DNA of 39,432 nt, from contig CAJUHM010000020.1 of NCBI GenBank assembly GCA_910586475.1, positions 1-39,432 on the forward strand, written 5' to 3'. Shown one piece after another: positions 1 to 6,827 of this stretch. A program made the translations under genes and the position numbers. The DNA is from an uncultured Muribaculaceae bacterium (lineage in GTDB: Bacteria > Bacteroidota > Bacteroidia > Bacteroidales > Muribaculaceae). A model generated the notes under the pieces. The model ran no database searches, was not told the DNA's origin, and saw only the letters and a list, made by a program, of their open reading frames with translations. Numbering within the stretch: the stretch's first letter is position 1; each line of letters begins with the position of its first letter.

Positions 1-52
1 TATCTTTACTCTTATTGCGTCAATTATAGGACTAAAACTCGTGACAAACTAA
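1..52 (+). CDS. Possible 3' end of an upstream gene (partial)
   Basis: One plus-strand frame is open from the left edge to a TAA at 50-52 and encodes IFTLIASIIGLKLVTN, which reads like the last hydrophobic segment of a membrane protein. The other two plus frames also stay open for part of this stretch, so the call rests only on hydrophobic character and on the stop lying at the foot of the inverted repeat at 52-124. No family can be named from 16 residues. Confidence 0.3.
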   Translation, partial: IFTLIASIIGLKLVTN

Positions 53-124
53 GACCCCGTTCTCCATAATATTTGTTAATACCGGGCCACCCCAGCGTTA
101 ACAAATATTGTAAAAACGGGGTCT
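52..124. repeat. Nested inverted repeat, possible terminator or recombination/regulatory element
   Basis: Two pairs of perfect arms are nested. The outer arms AGACCCCGTT (52-61) and AACGGGGTCT (115-124) are 10 bp; the inner arms AATATTTGTTAA (68-79) and TTAACAAATATT (98-109) are 12 bp. Short unpaired bulges (62-67 and 110-114) separate them and an 18-nt GC-rich loop closes the structure. It starts at the stop of the possible upstream ORF and ends 50 nt before the ssb promoter, so it could be a terminator, but no T-tract follows on either strand. Confidence 0.75.
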
Positions 125-173
125 AACTGTTTAATAAATGATACTTAAAGGGGGTTATTTTCGTGATTTTTGC

Positions 174-181
174 TAATTTTG
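174..181 (+). promoter_or_regulatory. Promoter -7 element (TAATTTTG) for ssb
   Basis: TAATTTTG fits the Bacteroidetes -7 consensus TAnnTTTG. It lies 36 nt before the ssb ATG, implying a leader of roughly 30 nt. No clean TTTG -33 box is present; an AT-rich stretch takes its place. Confidence 0.6.
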
Positions 182-217
182 TAGTTTGATAATTCAGACT
201 TCTATTATTATTCACGA

Positions 218-565
218 ATGTCAGTCAATAAAGTTATACTTCTGGGAAATGTCGGTCGCGATCCTCAGATCAGATATGTAGGCAACAGACCGGTTGCAGA
301 GTTTACTCTCGCCACAACCGAACGTGGGCGCACTCTTGAAAACGGACAGCAGATCCCGGACCGGACCGAATGGCATCGCCTCGTAATGTGGGACGGAAAT
401 GCAACGCTTGCTGAGCGCTATGTCAGAAAAGGCACTAAAATCTACGTCGAGGGGAAGCTCCGTACCCGGACATGGGAAGACCGCAACACAATCAAACATA
501 CGGTCACCGAAATTTATGTCGATTCGATGGAGCTGCTTTCCCGTCCAACTGAAGGAAACCAATAA
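218..565 (+). CDS. ssb: Single-stranded DNA-binding protein
   Basis: A 115-residue SSB that binds single-stranded DNA during replication, recombination and repair. The N-terminus MSVNKVILLGNVGRDPQIRY and the internal TEWHRLVMWDGNATLAERYVRKGTKIYVEGKLRTR region are classic OB-fold SSB signatures. The protein is short: it stops soon after the OB fold, without the long Gly/Gln-rich linker and acidic DDDIPF-type tail of E. coli SSB. Short SSBs of this kind are common in Bacteroidetes. The start at 218 is the first codon of the conserved N-terminus and follows a TAnnTTTG promoter. The OPT transporter gene begins 30 nt downstream on the same strand with no promoter or terminator between, so the two may be cotranscribed. 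Confidence 0.95.
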   Translation: MSVNKVILLGNVGRDPQIRYVGNRPVAEFTLATTERGRTLENGQQIPDRTEWHRLVMWDGNATLAERYVRKGTKIYVEGKLRTRTWEDRNTIKHTVTEIYVDSMELLSRPTEGNQ

Positions 566-595
566 GTATCAATCAAAATATTCCACAATTCACCA

Positions 596-2584
596 ATGCA
601 AGAAAAAGAAAAATTGCCGGAAGAAGTCTATCGCGACGCCGATCCGGCTGAACTCCCCGACAACGCTTTCCGTGAACTCGGAGCGGGCGAACATTACCGT
701 CCGGTGATGCATCCTGCCCATGACTATCCTGAAGCCACTCCCTATTCCGTCACGATGGGATTGATTCTCGCTGTCATCTTCAGTGCCGCAGCGGCATATC
801 TCGGTCTGAGGGTCGGACAGGTTTTCGAGGCTGCAATCCCGATCTCGATAATCGCGGTCGGACTGTCGGGCGCTCTGAAGAAAGACAATGCTCTCGGCCA
901 GAACGTGATCATCCAGTCGATCGGTGCATGTTCGGGAGTGATCGTGGCCGGCGCGATCTTCACTCTTCCGGCTCTCTACATTCTCAAAAGCTCCCATCCT
1001 GAAATCACGGTCAACTTTTTCGAGATTTTCCTCAGCTCGCTTTTCGGAGGTGTGCTCGGAATTCTCTTTTTCATCCCCTTCAGAAAATATTTTGTCAAGG
1101 ACATGCACGGGAAATATCCCTTCCCCGAAGCGACAGCGACGACACAGGTGCTGATGAGCGGTCAGAATGCAAAGGCGTCCGGCGGTCAGGCTAGACTGCT
1201 TGTCATCGCCGCGCTCATAGGCGGTATCTATGACTACGTAGTGGCCACCTTCGGACTATGGGCCGAAACCGTGTCGACCTATATGACATCGTGGGGACAG
1301 ACGCTCGCCGATAAGACCAAAGTGGTTGTCAGCTGCAACACCGGCGCAGCCCTGCTCGGTCTAGGCTACATCGTCGGTCTGAAGTATGCGTTCGTTATCT
1401 TTGCCGGTTCGGCCTTCGTCTGGTGGGTGCTCATTCCGTTGTTTGGGACCTATGGGGCGAGTGAAATCACAGCAATGCAACCGGATACGATCTTCTCGAC
1501 CTACGCCCGACTGATCGGCATCGGCGGTATTGCTATGGCGGGAATCATCGGAATCGTCAAATCGCGTGGAATCATCGCCCAGGCGGCAGGGCTCGCTGTC
1601 AGAGAGTTCAAGGGTGGTGCGGCCGGAACAAAACCGCAGCGCTGGCAGCTCGATATCTCGATGAAACATATCGTATTCTTCATGGTCATCGCGCTTGTCG
1701 CTGTCTTTCTCTTCTTCTGGCTCGGGGTGCTCCACAATCTCTTTCAGGCCATTGTGGCTTGGATTGTGGTGACTGTCATCGCATTCCTCTTCACGACAGT
1801 TGCTGCAAACGCCATCGCGATTGTCGGTTCCAATCCTGTTTCCGGAATGACTCTCATGACTCTCATCGTTGCTTCGGCGATCTTCGTTGCCATCGGTATC
1901 ACCGGAACTTCTGGAATGGTTGCCGCAATGATCATCGGCGGTGTTGTCTGCACGGCTCTTTCGATGGCAGGCGGTTTCGTGACAGACCTCAAGATAGGCT
2001 ATTGGGTCGGATCGACTCCAAGGAAACAGGAAAGCTGGAAATTCCTCGGCACTCTCGTTTCGGCTGCGACTGTCGGCGGTGTCATTCTGCTGCTTAATGA
2101 TGTCTACGGTTTTACGGGCAAGGATGCACTCGTGGCTCCGCAGGCCAATGCGATGGCCGGTGTGATCGAACCGATCATGATGGGAGGCGAGACCCCGTGG
2201 ATTCTCTACATGACCGGAGCTGTTCTTGCATTGCTACTCAACTGGCTCGGTGTGCCCGCTCTCGCATTCTGCCTCGGAATGTTTATTCCGCTTCCCCTCA
2301 ACACTCCGATGCTCGTCGGAGGTGCGATCTCATGGTTCGTCGGCTCACGTAGCAAAGATGAAACGCTCAACAATGCCCGTCTCGACCGCGGAACTCTTAT
2401 CGCATCCGGTCTGATTGCAGGCGGTGCGCTCTTCGGTGTCTTCTCCGCCCTCACGCGATTTGCCGGCTATGACGGTGTCATCGAAATGGAGACATGGATC
2501 AATCAGCTTCTCGGTCTGATCGTCTATGTCGGTCTGATCATCTATCTGATCGTCGACAGTCTGCGTGCAAAAACTGTAAAATAA
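596..2584 (+). CDS. OPT-family oligopeptide transporter
   Basis: A 662-residue polytopic inner-membrane protein of the oligopeptide transporter (OPT) superfamily, which imports short peptides or metal-chelate conjugates by proton coupling. After an acidic cytoplasmic N-terminus of about 50 residues comes PYSVTMGLILAVIFSAAAAYLGLRVGQVFEAAIPISI, the typical first-helix region of bacterial OPT proteins. KYPFPEATATTQVL (around residue 175) and SNPVSGMTLMTLIVAS (around 415) are also family-typical. Hydrophobic segments continue to the C-terminus, consistent with 14-16 helices. The length is normal for the bacterial subgroup. The substrate cannot be told from sequence. The gene is followed after 25 nt by the MATE gene, so ssb-OPT-MATE may form one transcript. 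Confidence 0.9.
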   Translation: MQEKEKLPEEVYRDADPAELPDNAFRELGAGEHYRPVMHPAHDYPEATPYSVTMGLILAVIFSAAAAYLGLRVGQVFEAAIPISIIAVGLSGALKKDNALGQNVIIQSIGACSGVIVAGAIFTLPALYILKSSHPEITVNFFEIFLSSLFGGVLGILFFIPFRKYFVKDMHGKYPFPEATATTQVLMSGQNAKASGGQARLLVIAALIGGIYDYVVATFGLWAETVSTYMTSWGQTLADKTKVVVSCNTGAALLGLGYIVGLKYAFVIFAGSAFVWWVLIPLFGTYGASEITAMQPDTIFSTYARLIGIGGIAMAGIIGIVKSRGIIAQAAGLAVREFKGGAAGTKPQRWQLDISMKHIVFFMVIALVAVFLFFWLGVLHNLFQAIVAWIVVTVIAFLFTTVAANAIAIVGSNPVSGMTLMTLIVASAIFVAIGITGTSGMVAAMIIGGVVCTALSMAGGFVTDLKIGYWVGSTPRKQESWKFLGTLVSAATVGGVILLLNDVYGFTGKDALVAPQANAMAGVIEPIMMGGETPWILYMTGAVLALLLNWLGVPALAFCLGMFIPLPLNTPMLVGGAISWFVGSRSKDETLNNARLDRGTLIASGLIAGGALFGVFSALTRFAGYDGVIEMETWINQLLGLIVYVGLIIYLIVDSLRAKTVK

Positions 2585-2609
2585 TTATAATCTGACATTC
2601 TTCTATAGC

Positions 2610-3896
2610 TTGGATCGCCAGCTCCTGCGTTCGATAGCCGCATTATCGCTGCCGGCCGTGGTGACGAACATCACCACTCCCTTGCTCGCACTCTGCGATG
2701 TGGCGATCGTGGGTCATATGGGATCGGCCGTCTACATAGCGGCTATCGCCGTCGGCGGCACAATGTTCAACATGCTCTACTGGCTATGCGGATTCCTTCG
2801 CATGGGTTCAAGTGGAACGACCGCTCAGGCTTTCGGTGCAGGAAATATGCTGCAGGTCCATGCTATTGTAAGACGTGCAATGGCCATCGCGTTTTTTATC
2901 GCGATGGCCTTTATCATATTCCGACGGCCGATCGCAACGCTGTTGCTTGACTTTATCGACGCCGAATCCGCTGCCCGTGAAATGGCGCTGGAGTATTTCA
3001 GTATCTGCATCTGGGGAGCGCCGGCGGTTCTCGGAACGTTTGCCCTGACAGGCTGGTTCATAGGGCTTCAGAACTCAAGAATCCCGATGTGGATTTCGAT
3101 ATTCATCAATGTCTTCAATATCGTTGTGTCGCTGACGCTGGTCTACGGCGTAGGGCTGAAAATCAGTGGTGTCGCTGTCGGGACTCTCTCGGCCCAATGG
3201 GGAGGATTCCTGCTGGGACTTGCTGTCGGACTGCGGAAATACGGCTTGGCCAGGGTAGGTGTGAAACTATTGCTGGCGTGGGATGACTTGCGCATTTTTC
3301 TGCGGATCAATTCCGATATATTTCTGCGTACATTCTGTCTGGTCGCGGTCACTCTCTGGTTCACACGTGTCGGTGCGATGCAGGGAACGGTGATGCTCGC
3401 CGTCAACACTCTGCTGATGCAGTTTTTCACGATATTCTCCTATATGATGGATGGTCTCGCTTTTGCAGGCGAGGCTCTGTGCGGACGCTATCTGGGTGCG
3501 GACGACCGGCCACGGCTGCGGCAGACAGTCAGAGGGCTGACAGTTGTCGGTGCGGTTGCATCGCTGATTTTCACAATAGTATATTTCGCCGGAGGTGATG
3601 CCTTTCTGATTCTTCTCAGTTCAGAGGGCGGGATTGTGGAGAGTTCGAAGGAGTTTTTCGGCTGGGCCGTGGCAATCCCTCTTCTCAGCTTCATGGCCTT
3701 TGTCGGCGACGGGGTAATGATCGGTATGACACGGACACGCGCAATGCTTGCGTCGATGGTTGTCGGCGCAGCAGTCTATTTCCTGCTGTATCTGTTTTTG
3801 TTTCCGCGGATCGGCAACCACGGTCTCTGGATCGCGTTTCTGGCCTATCTGTTATCGCGCGGCATAGTTCTCGGGGTTGAAATCAGAAAGATCTGA
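2610..3896 (+). CDS. MATE-family efflux transporter, TTG start
   Basis: A 428-residue multidrug and toxic compound extrusion protein, an Na+- or H+-coupled exporter with about 12 helices. LSLPAVVTNITTPLLALCDVAIVGHMGS at the N-terminus is the MATE first-helix motif (xxPxxxxxxxxxxxxxxDxxxVGxxG), and the second half repeats the fold from about residue 225. It resembles the DinF-like branch. The start is a TTG at 2610: no in-frame ATG lies between the upstream OPT stop and the conserved helix 1, and the first in-frame Met would remove it. The stop is separated by one base from the stop of the convergent DUF3109 gene, and no terminator hairpin is visible between them. The exported substrate is unknown. 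Confidence 0.88.
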   Translation: MDRQLLRSIAALSLPAVVTNITTPLLALCDVAIVGHMGSAVYIAAIAVGGTMFNMLYWLCGFLRMGSSGTTAQAFGAGNMLQVHAIVRRAMAIAFFIAMAFIIFRRPIATLLLDFIDAESAAREMALEYFSICIWGAPAVLGTFALTGWFIGLQNSRIPMWISIFINVFNIVVSLTLVYGVGLKISGVAVGTLSAQWGGFLLGLAVGLRKYGLARVGVKLLLAWDDLRIFLRINSDIFLRTFCLVAVTLWFTRVGAMQGTVMLAVNTLLMQFFTIFSYMMDGLAFAGEALCGRYLGADDRPRLRQTVRGLTVVGAVASLIFTIVYFAGGDAFLILLSSEGGIVESSKEFFGWAVAIPLLSFMAFVGDGVMIGMTRTRAMLASMVVGAAVYFLLYLFLFPRIGNHGLWIAFLAYLLSRGIVLGVEIRKI

Positions 3897-3897
3897 T

Positions 3898-4503
3898 CTA
3901 CTTCCCGTTCTCGGCAAGATAGGCTTCGCAGGCCATTGCCAGCTCATCATACCATTCCTTTCCGAACCGTTCGGTCAGGGGCTCGCGCATGAACTGATAG
4001 AGGCGTGTGCCGTTGGCCTTACCAAGCGCTTCCGCGCAACGGCAGATTTTCCAGCGGTGGTAGTTGACAGCCGTAAATGTCGGATACTGAGTGAGACGCA
4101 GCGGATAGAGATAACACGACATAGGCTTGCGCATCCCGCATCGTCCCTCGCGGTAGGCTTTTTCAATCGCGCAGAGACAGAGTCCGCCGGTCGCATAGGT
4201 GGTGAAGACGCAATTCCGTCCGTCAACAATCTGTGTTACGAGATCGCCCTCTTCGTCAACATAGCCGACTCCCGCCTCTTCAATGCGCTGTCGGGCGGCC
4301 GGCAGCAGATCGTCCCAGACGATGTCCTTGAGCTTTTTAAGTTCCTCATATTCTTCTTCGGTGATCGGTGCGCCCGCATCTCCTTCTATGCAGCATTCGC
4401 CCAGACATTTTCCAATGTCGCACTGAAAAAACTGTTCTGCGAGGTCGAGAGTGACTAAGGTATCGTTGATCTGGAGCATTATTTCTTCGGTTGTATTATC
4501 CAT
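3898..4503 (-). CDS. DUF3109 family cysteine-cluster protein
   Basis: A 201-residue cytoplasmic protein recognisable as DUF3109, a conserved Bacteroidetes family of unknown function. Cysteines cluster at residues 28, 33, 37 and 38 (FFQCDIGKCLGECCIEGDAGAP), with more in GRNCVF, GGLCLCAIEK, REGRCGMRKPMSCYLYPLR and ICRCAEAL. The spacing resembles YkgJ-type proteins thought to bind Zn or an Fe-S cluster; metal binding is an inference. It is the last gene of the ung - T9SS plug - DUF3109 run, starting 10 nt after the plug gene stop. An alternative start at Met9 (4479) would begin exactly at the conserved MLQINDTLVTLDLAEQFF and cannot be excluded. Confidence 0.88.
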   Translation of the reverse strand: MDNTTEEIMLQINDTLVTLDLAEQFFQCDIGKCLGECCIEGDAGAPITEEEYEELKKLKDIVWDDLLPAARQRIEEAGVGYVDEEGDLVTQIVDGRNCVFTTYATGGLCLCAIEKAYREGRCGMRKPMSCYLYPLRLTQYPTFTAVNYHRWKICRCAEALGKANGTRLYQFMREPLTERFGKEWYDELAMACEAYLAENGK

Positions 4504-4513
4504 TAAACATTCA

Positions 4514-5788
4514 TTAGATTCCGGCAGTCACCGACGTGACGGCCACAAGACGGTCGTAGCGTGCGCCGGGTTCCCGGAAATAGACTTTGACAATATATTC
4601 GTTTGTGGTCTGATAGCAGTCGCCCTCTACGACCGAGGTCGCGCCACGGGTGGATGCGCCGCGTGGAACAGCAAGATACTGATAGTTGTATGCCCCTTGT
4701 TTGAGCTGCAGAGTAGTCTCGTAGAGGCCCGTCGCACGGTTGAAGACCATCAGGCTTTCGGGGGAGAAGCGGCGCAGTGTCAGATCGCCGTCGATGAAGA
4801 TGTCTACATCGTTTCTTTCCGGCATTTCGAGCGAGAAATGGGTCAGCGCATATTCTGCCTCGACATCGGAATCGTCGGAATTGTATTCCCGGATCCGGAA
4901 TCGTCCTTTCTGGGTGCTGTCGTAGACGTAGTCGAGTCCGGCTCGCGGCTGATCGGTCTGGAGCGTGAGGTGATAGAACGGATCGGCAAACGAGATTTCA
5001 GCCACTCGCATTCCCGGATAGTTTGTCGATATGATCTCCATGCGGCGGTATTCGTTGCCTCCGTCGAAAATCAGCTGAGGGACATGCTCCCACCATGCGA
5101 CACTTCCTGCGATGCGTGTCGGATTTGTCAGCGCTACACTGTTGTCCTGTCGGCCGTTCTGTTCGACAACAACAATCAGGTCGTTCATCATATTATTGAC
5201 CGAAGTCCCTTTCGCGTCGACTCCGACAGTCAGCTGCTGGTGGGAGTTGTTGTAGTCGATGTCGGTTCTCGATGTGACTTCAGCCGTGGCACTCATGATC
5301 GGCTCAACGACCGAGAATCTGACCTGAAGCAGTGTCTCGTCAGGATCGCTTTCATCGTAGACTCTCAGAAGATAGTTGCCTGACAGTTTTATTTTCAGTG
5401 CCGGGTCGGGAATCACGATTTCATAGTGGACATACTGGGTGAGTGTAGCTTCCGAAAAACGGTAGTCCTCGACATAACCTTCGTTGAAACCGTCGACATA
5501 TTCCGACGGCAGCAGCCCGTCGACTGCCCACAGCGCATTGCAGTGAAGGAGTTCGTAGCGCATATATCGCCGGTCGGAAGCAAGTTCGTCGAATCCGACT
5601 GTCAGCACGTCGTCAGACCCCATCGTAATGACGGGTGGCAGCTGGTCGTTTCCGTTGACTTTGGTCTGCAGCGTCTTGAACGTTGGCGAAAATATTGCCG
5701 GACGTGTGTCTCTGACTTCTGCGCCTGAATGGACAGTGCCGAGCAGAGCGGCCGCGGCTGTAAGTAATATTCTGAACCGTCTCACCAT
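4514..5788 (-). CDS. Type IX secretion system plug protein (DUF5103 family)
   Basis: A 424-residue exported protein matching the DUF5103 / T9SS plug family. In Flavobacterium the Plug closes the periplasmic side of the giant SprA translocon when no cargo is engaged. An N-terminal signal peptide (MVRRFRILLTAAAALLGTVHSGA) is followed by family-typical blocks: FKTLQTKVNGNDQLPPVITMGSDDVLTVGFDEL, the YMRYELLHCNALW motif (around residue 80), a YNNSHQQLTVGV segment, and a C-terminal half ending in Y-rich beta strands. Its first codon overlaps the end of ung by 7 nt (ATGGTGA), implying translational coupling. This agrees with the secreted protein at 36593-38923, which carries a T9SS-type tail. The family call is firm; the mechanism is known from other species. 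Confidence 0.85.
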   Translation of the reverse strand: MVRRFRILLTAAAALLGTVHSGAEVRDTRPAIFSPTFKTLQTKVNGNDQLPPVITMGSDDVLTVGFDELASDRRYMRYELLHCNALWAVDGLLPSEYVDGFNEGYVEDYRFSEATLTQYVHYEIVIPDPALKIKLSGNYLLRVYDESDPDETLLQVRFSVVEPIMSATAEVTSRTDIDYNNSHQQLTVGVDAKGTSVNNMMNDLIVVVEQNGRQDNSVALTNPTRIAGSVAWWEHVPQLIFDGGNEYRRMEIISTNYPGMRVAEISFADPFYHLTLQTDQPRAGLDYVYDSTQKGRFRIREYNSDDSDVEAEYALTHFSLEMPERNDVDIFIDGDLTLRRFSPESLMVFNRATGLYETTLQLKQGAYNYQYLAVPRGASTRGATSVVEGDCYQTTNEYIVKVYFREPGARYDRLVAVTSVTAGI

Positions 5789-6444
5789 TCAATCGGAGTT
5801 TTTCCCTGTTTCAGAAGATAGTCGTTGGTCCGTGTGAAATGGTGGTTGCCGAAAAATCCGCGCGAAGCGCTGAGTGGCGACGGATGGGCTGAGGTCAGAA
5901 TCATATGTTTCGATCTGTCGATCAGTTCTGCCTTGCGGGCCGCAAAACTGCCCCAGAGAATAAAGACAAGCCCTTCACGACGTTCCGACAGGAGACTGAC
6001 AACGCGGTCGGTCAGCTGCTCCCAGCCTCGTTTCTGGTGCGAACCGGGCGAGTGGGCTCTGACAGTCAGGGTGGCATTGAGAAGAAGGACTCCTTGGCGG
6101 GCCCATCGTTCAAGATTGCCCGAGGCGGGCACCGGTGCGCCTGTGTCCTCCTTGATCTCGCGGAAGATATTGACAAGCGAACGGGGCACCGGAATATTGT
6201 CGGCGACCGAGAAGCAGAGCCCGTTGGCCTGTCCGGGTCCGTGGTAGGGGTCCTGTCCGAGAATGACCACCTTGACGTCGTCGAAAGGACAAGCGTTGAA
6301 TGCTGCAAAGATTTTCCCGGCCGGAGGAAACACCGTTGTGGTGGCATATTCTGCCTTCACAAACCTCACGAGATCTTCGAAATAAGGTTTGTCCCATTCC
6401 TCCGAGAGGGCTTCGCGCCACGACTGTTCGATTCTGACTTCCAT
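5782..6444 (-). CDS. ung: Uracil-DNA glycosylase
   Basis: A 220-residue family-1 uracil-DNA glycosylase, which removes uracil from DNA to start base-excision repair. The water-activating motif GQDPYHGPGQANGLCFSV and the DNA-intercalating loop HPSPLSASRGFFGNHHF are intact, as is the LLNATLTVRAHSPGSH core. The reading frame is open further upstream, but the start is placed at the ATG at 6444 (MEVRIEQSWREAL). The minus-strand promoter TAGTTTTG at 6465-6472 lies inside the longer version, and family members begin about here. Its stop overlaps the start of the T9SS plug gene. First gene of a three-gene unit. Confidence 0.95.
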   Translation of the reverse strand: MEVRIEQSWREALSEEWDKPYFEDLVRFVKAEYATTTVFPPAGKIFAAFNACPFDDVKVVILGQDPYHGPGQANGLCFSVADNIPVPRSLVNIFREIKEDTGAPVPASGNLERWARQGVLLLNATLTVRAHSPGSHQKRGWEQLTDRVVSLLSERREGLVFILWGSFAARKAELIDRSKHMILTSAHPSPLSASRGFFGNHHFTRTNDYLLKQGKTPIEW

Positions 6445-6460
6445 TGTTTCGTCGCTTTTT

Positions 6461-6492
6461 TTTGCAAAACTACAAAAAAAGACGTAATTTTG
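6461..6492 (+). promoter_or_regulatory. Promoter (TTTG-N20-TAATTTTG) for tRNA-Arg
   Basis: TTTG at 6461-6464, a 20-nt spacer and TAATTTTG at 6485-6492 form a near-ideal Bacteroidetes primary-sigma promoter, 50 nt upstream of the mature tRNA end. The spacer contains the -7 box of the opposite-strand ung promoter. Confidence 0.8.
6465..6472 (-). promoter_or_regulatory. Promoter -7 element (TAGTTTTG) for ung
   Basis: On the minus strand TAGTTTTG matches TAnnTTTG and lies 20 nt upstream of the ung ATG. It sits directly against the -33 box of the divergent tRNA-Arg promoter, so the two promoters share DNA. Confidence 0.65.
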
Positions 6493-6542
6493 CATCGAAA
6501 GAGCTGAAAGAATTAGAGACTCTTGGGATTGCAAATCCAAAT

Positions 6543-6614
6543 GTGCCCATAGTTCAATGGATAGAATAGCGGATTCCGGTTCCGCCGATTAGGGTTCGAC
6601 TCCCTATGGGCATA
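6543..6614 (+). tRNA. tRNA-Arg (anticodon CCG)
   Basis: A 72-nt cloverleaf can be folded by hand. The acceptor stem is GTGCCCA with TGGGCAT (first pair G-U). The D stem GTTC/GAAT is closed by a G-U pair. The anticodon stem GCGGA/TCCGC carries loop TTCCGGT, giving anticodon CCG (reads CGG). The variable loop has 4 nt, the T stem is TAGGG/CCCTA with loop TTCGACT, and the discriminator is A. The CCA end is not encoded. A strong terminator follows at once, so the gene is monocistronic. Confidence 0.93.
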
Positions 6615-6621
6615 CATCAAA

Positions 6622-6657
6622 AACGGCGGTGAGTCAGTGCTTTGACCCACCGCCGTT
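6622..6657 (+). terminator. Terminator after tRNA-Arg
   Basis: Perfect 10-bp arms AACGGCGGTG (6622-6631) and CACCGCCGTT (6648-6657) enclose a 16-nt loop and are followed by ATTTTAT. It begins 8 nt after the tRNA. Confidence 0.8.
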
Positions 6658-6827
6658 ATTTTATCCCTAAACAAATACTATGACCCCGTTCCCGACCTTG
6701 CGGGGGACATTTGCGACATCACTCGATGCATGAAATTATCATATCATCGTATCTATCCGGCGTCTGCAAATAGTGTGGGAACTGCATCTATGTATTGTAC
6801 ACATACGTATAAGAGACGATTCAGGGG
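6658..6827. other. Intergenic stretch without a gene
   Basis: No credible ORF or RNA gene is visible. The stretch contains AACAAATA (6670-6677) followed by GACCCCGTT (6682-6690); both words also occur in the inverted repeat at 52-124. A minor CCCCG/CGGGG stem can form at about 6684-6705. No clear terminator for the ATPase gene was found. Confidence 0.4.

Noticed and set aside
5825..6507. Long plus-strand ORFs opposite ung.
   Set aside because: They are antisense shadows of a gene with intact catalytic motifs and show no recognisable protein features.
6543..6614. tRNA-Arg as a possible integration site for a mobile element.
   Set aside because: No integrase gene and no repeat of the tRNA 3' end are present; the tRNA is followed directly by its own terminator.
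6807..6817. On the minus strand the sequence GTCTCTTATAC matches 11 nt of the Tn5 mosaic end used in sequencing adapters.
   Set aside because: The match stops after 11 nt and the flanks do not continue as adapter; it is likely chance in an AT-rich intergenic stretch.
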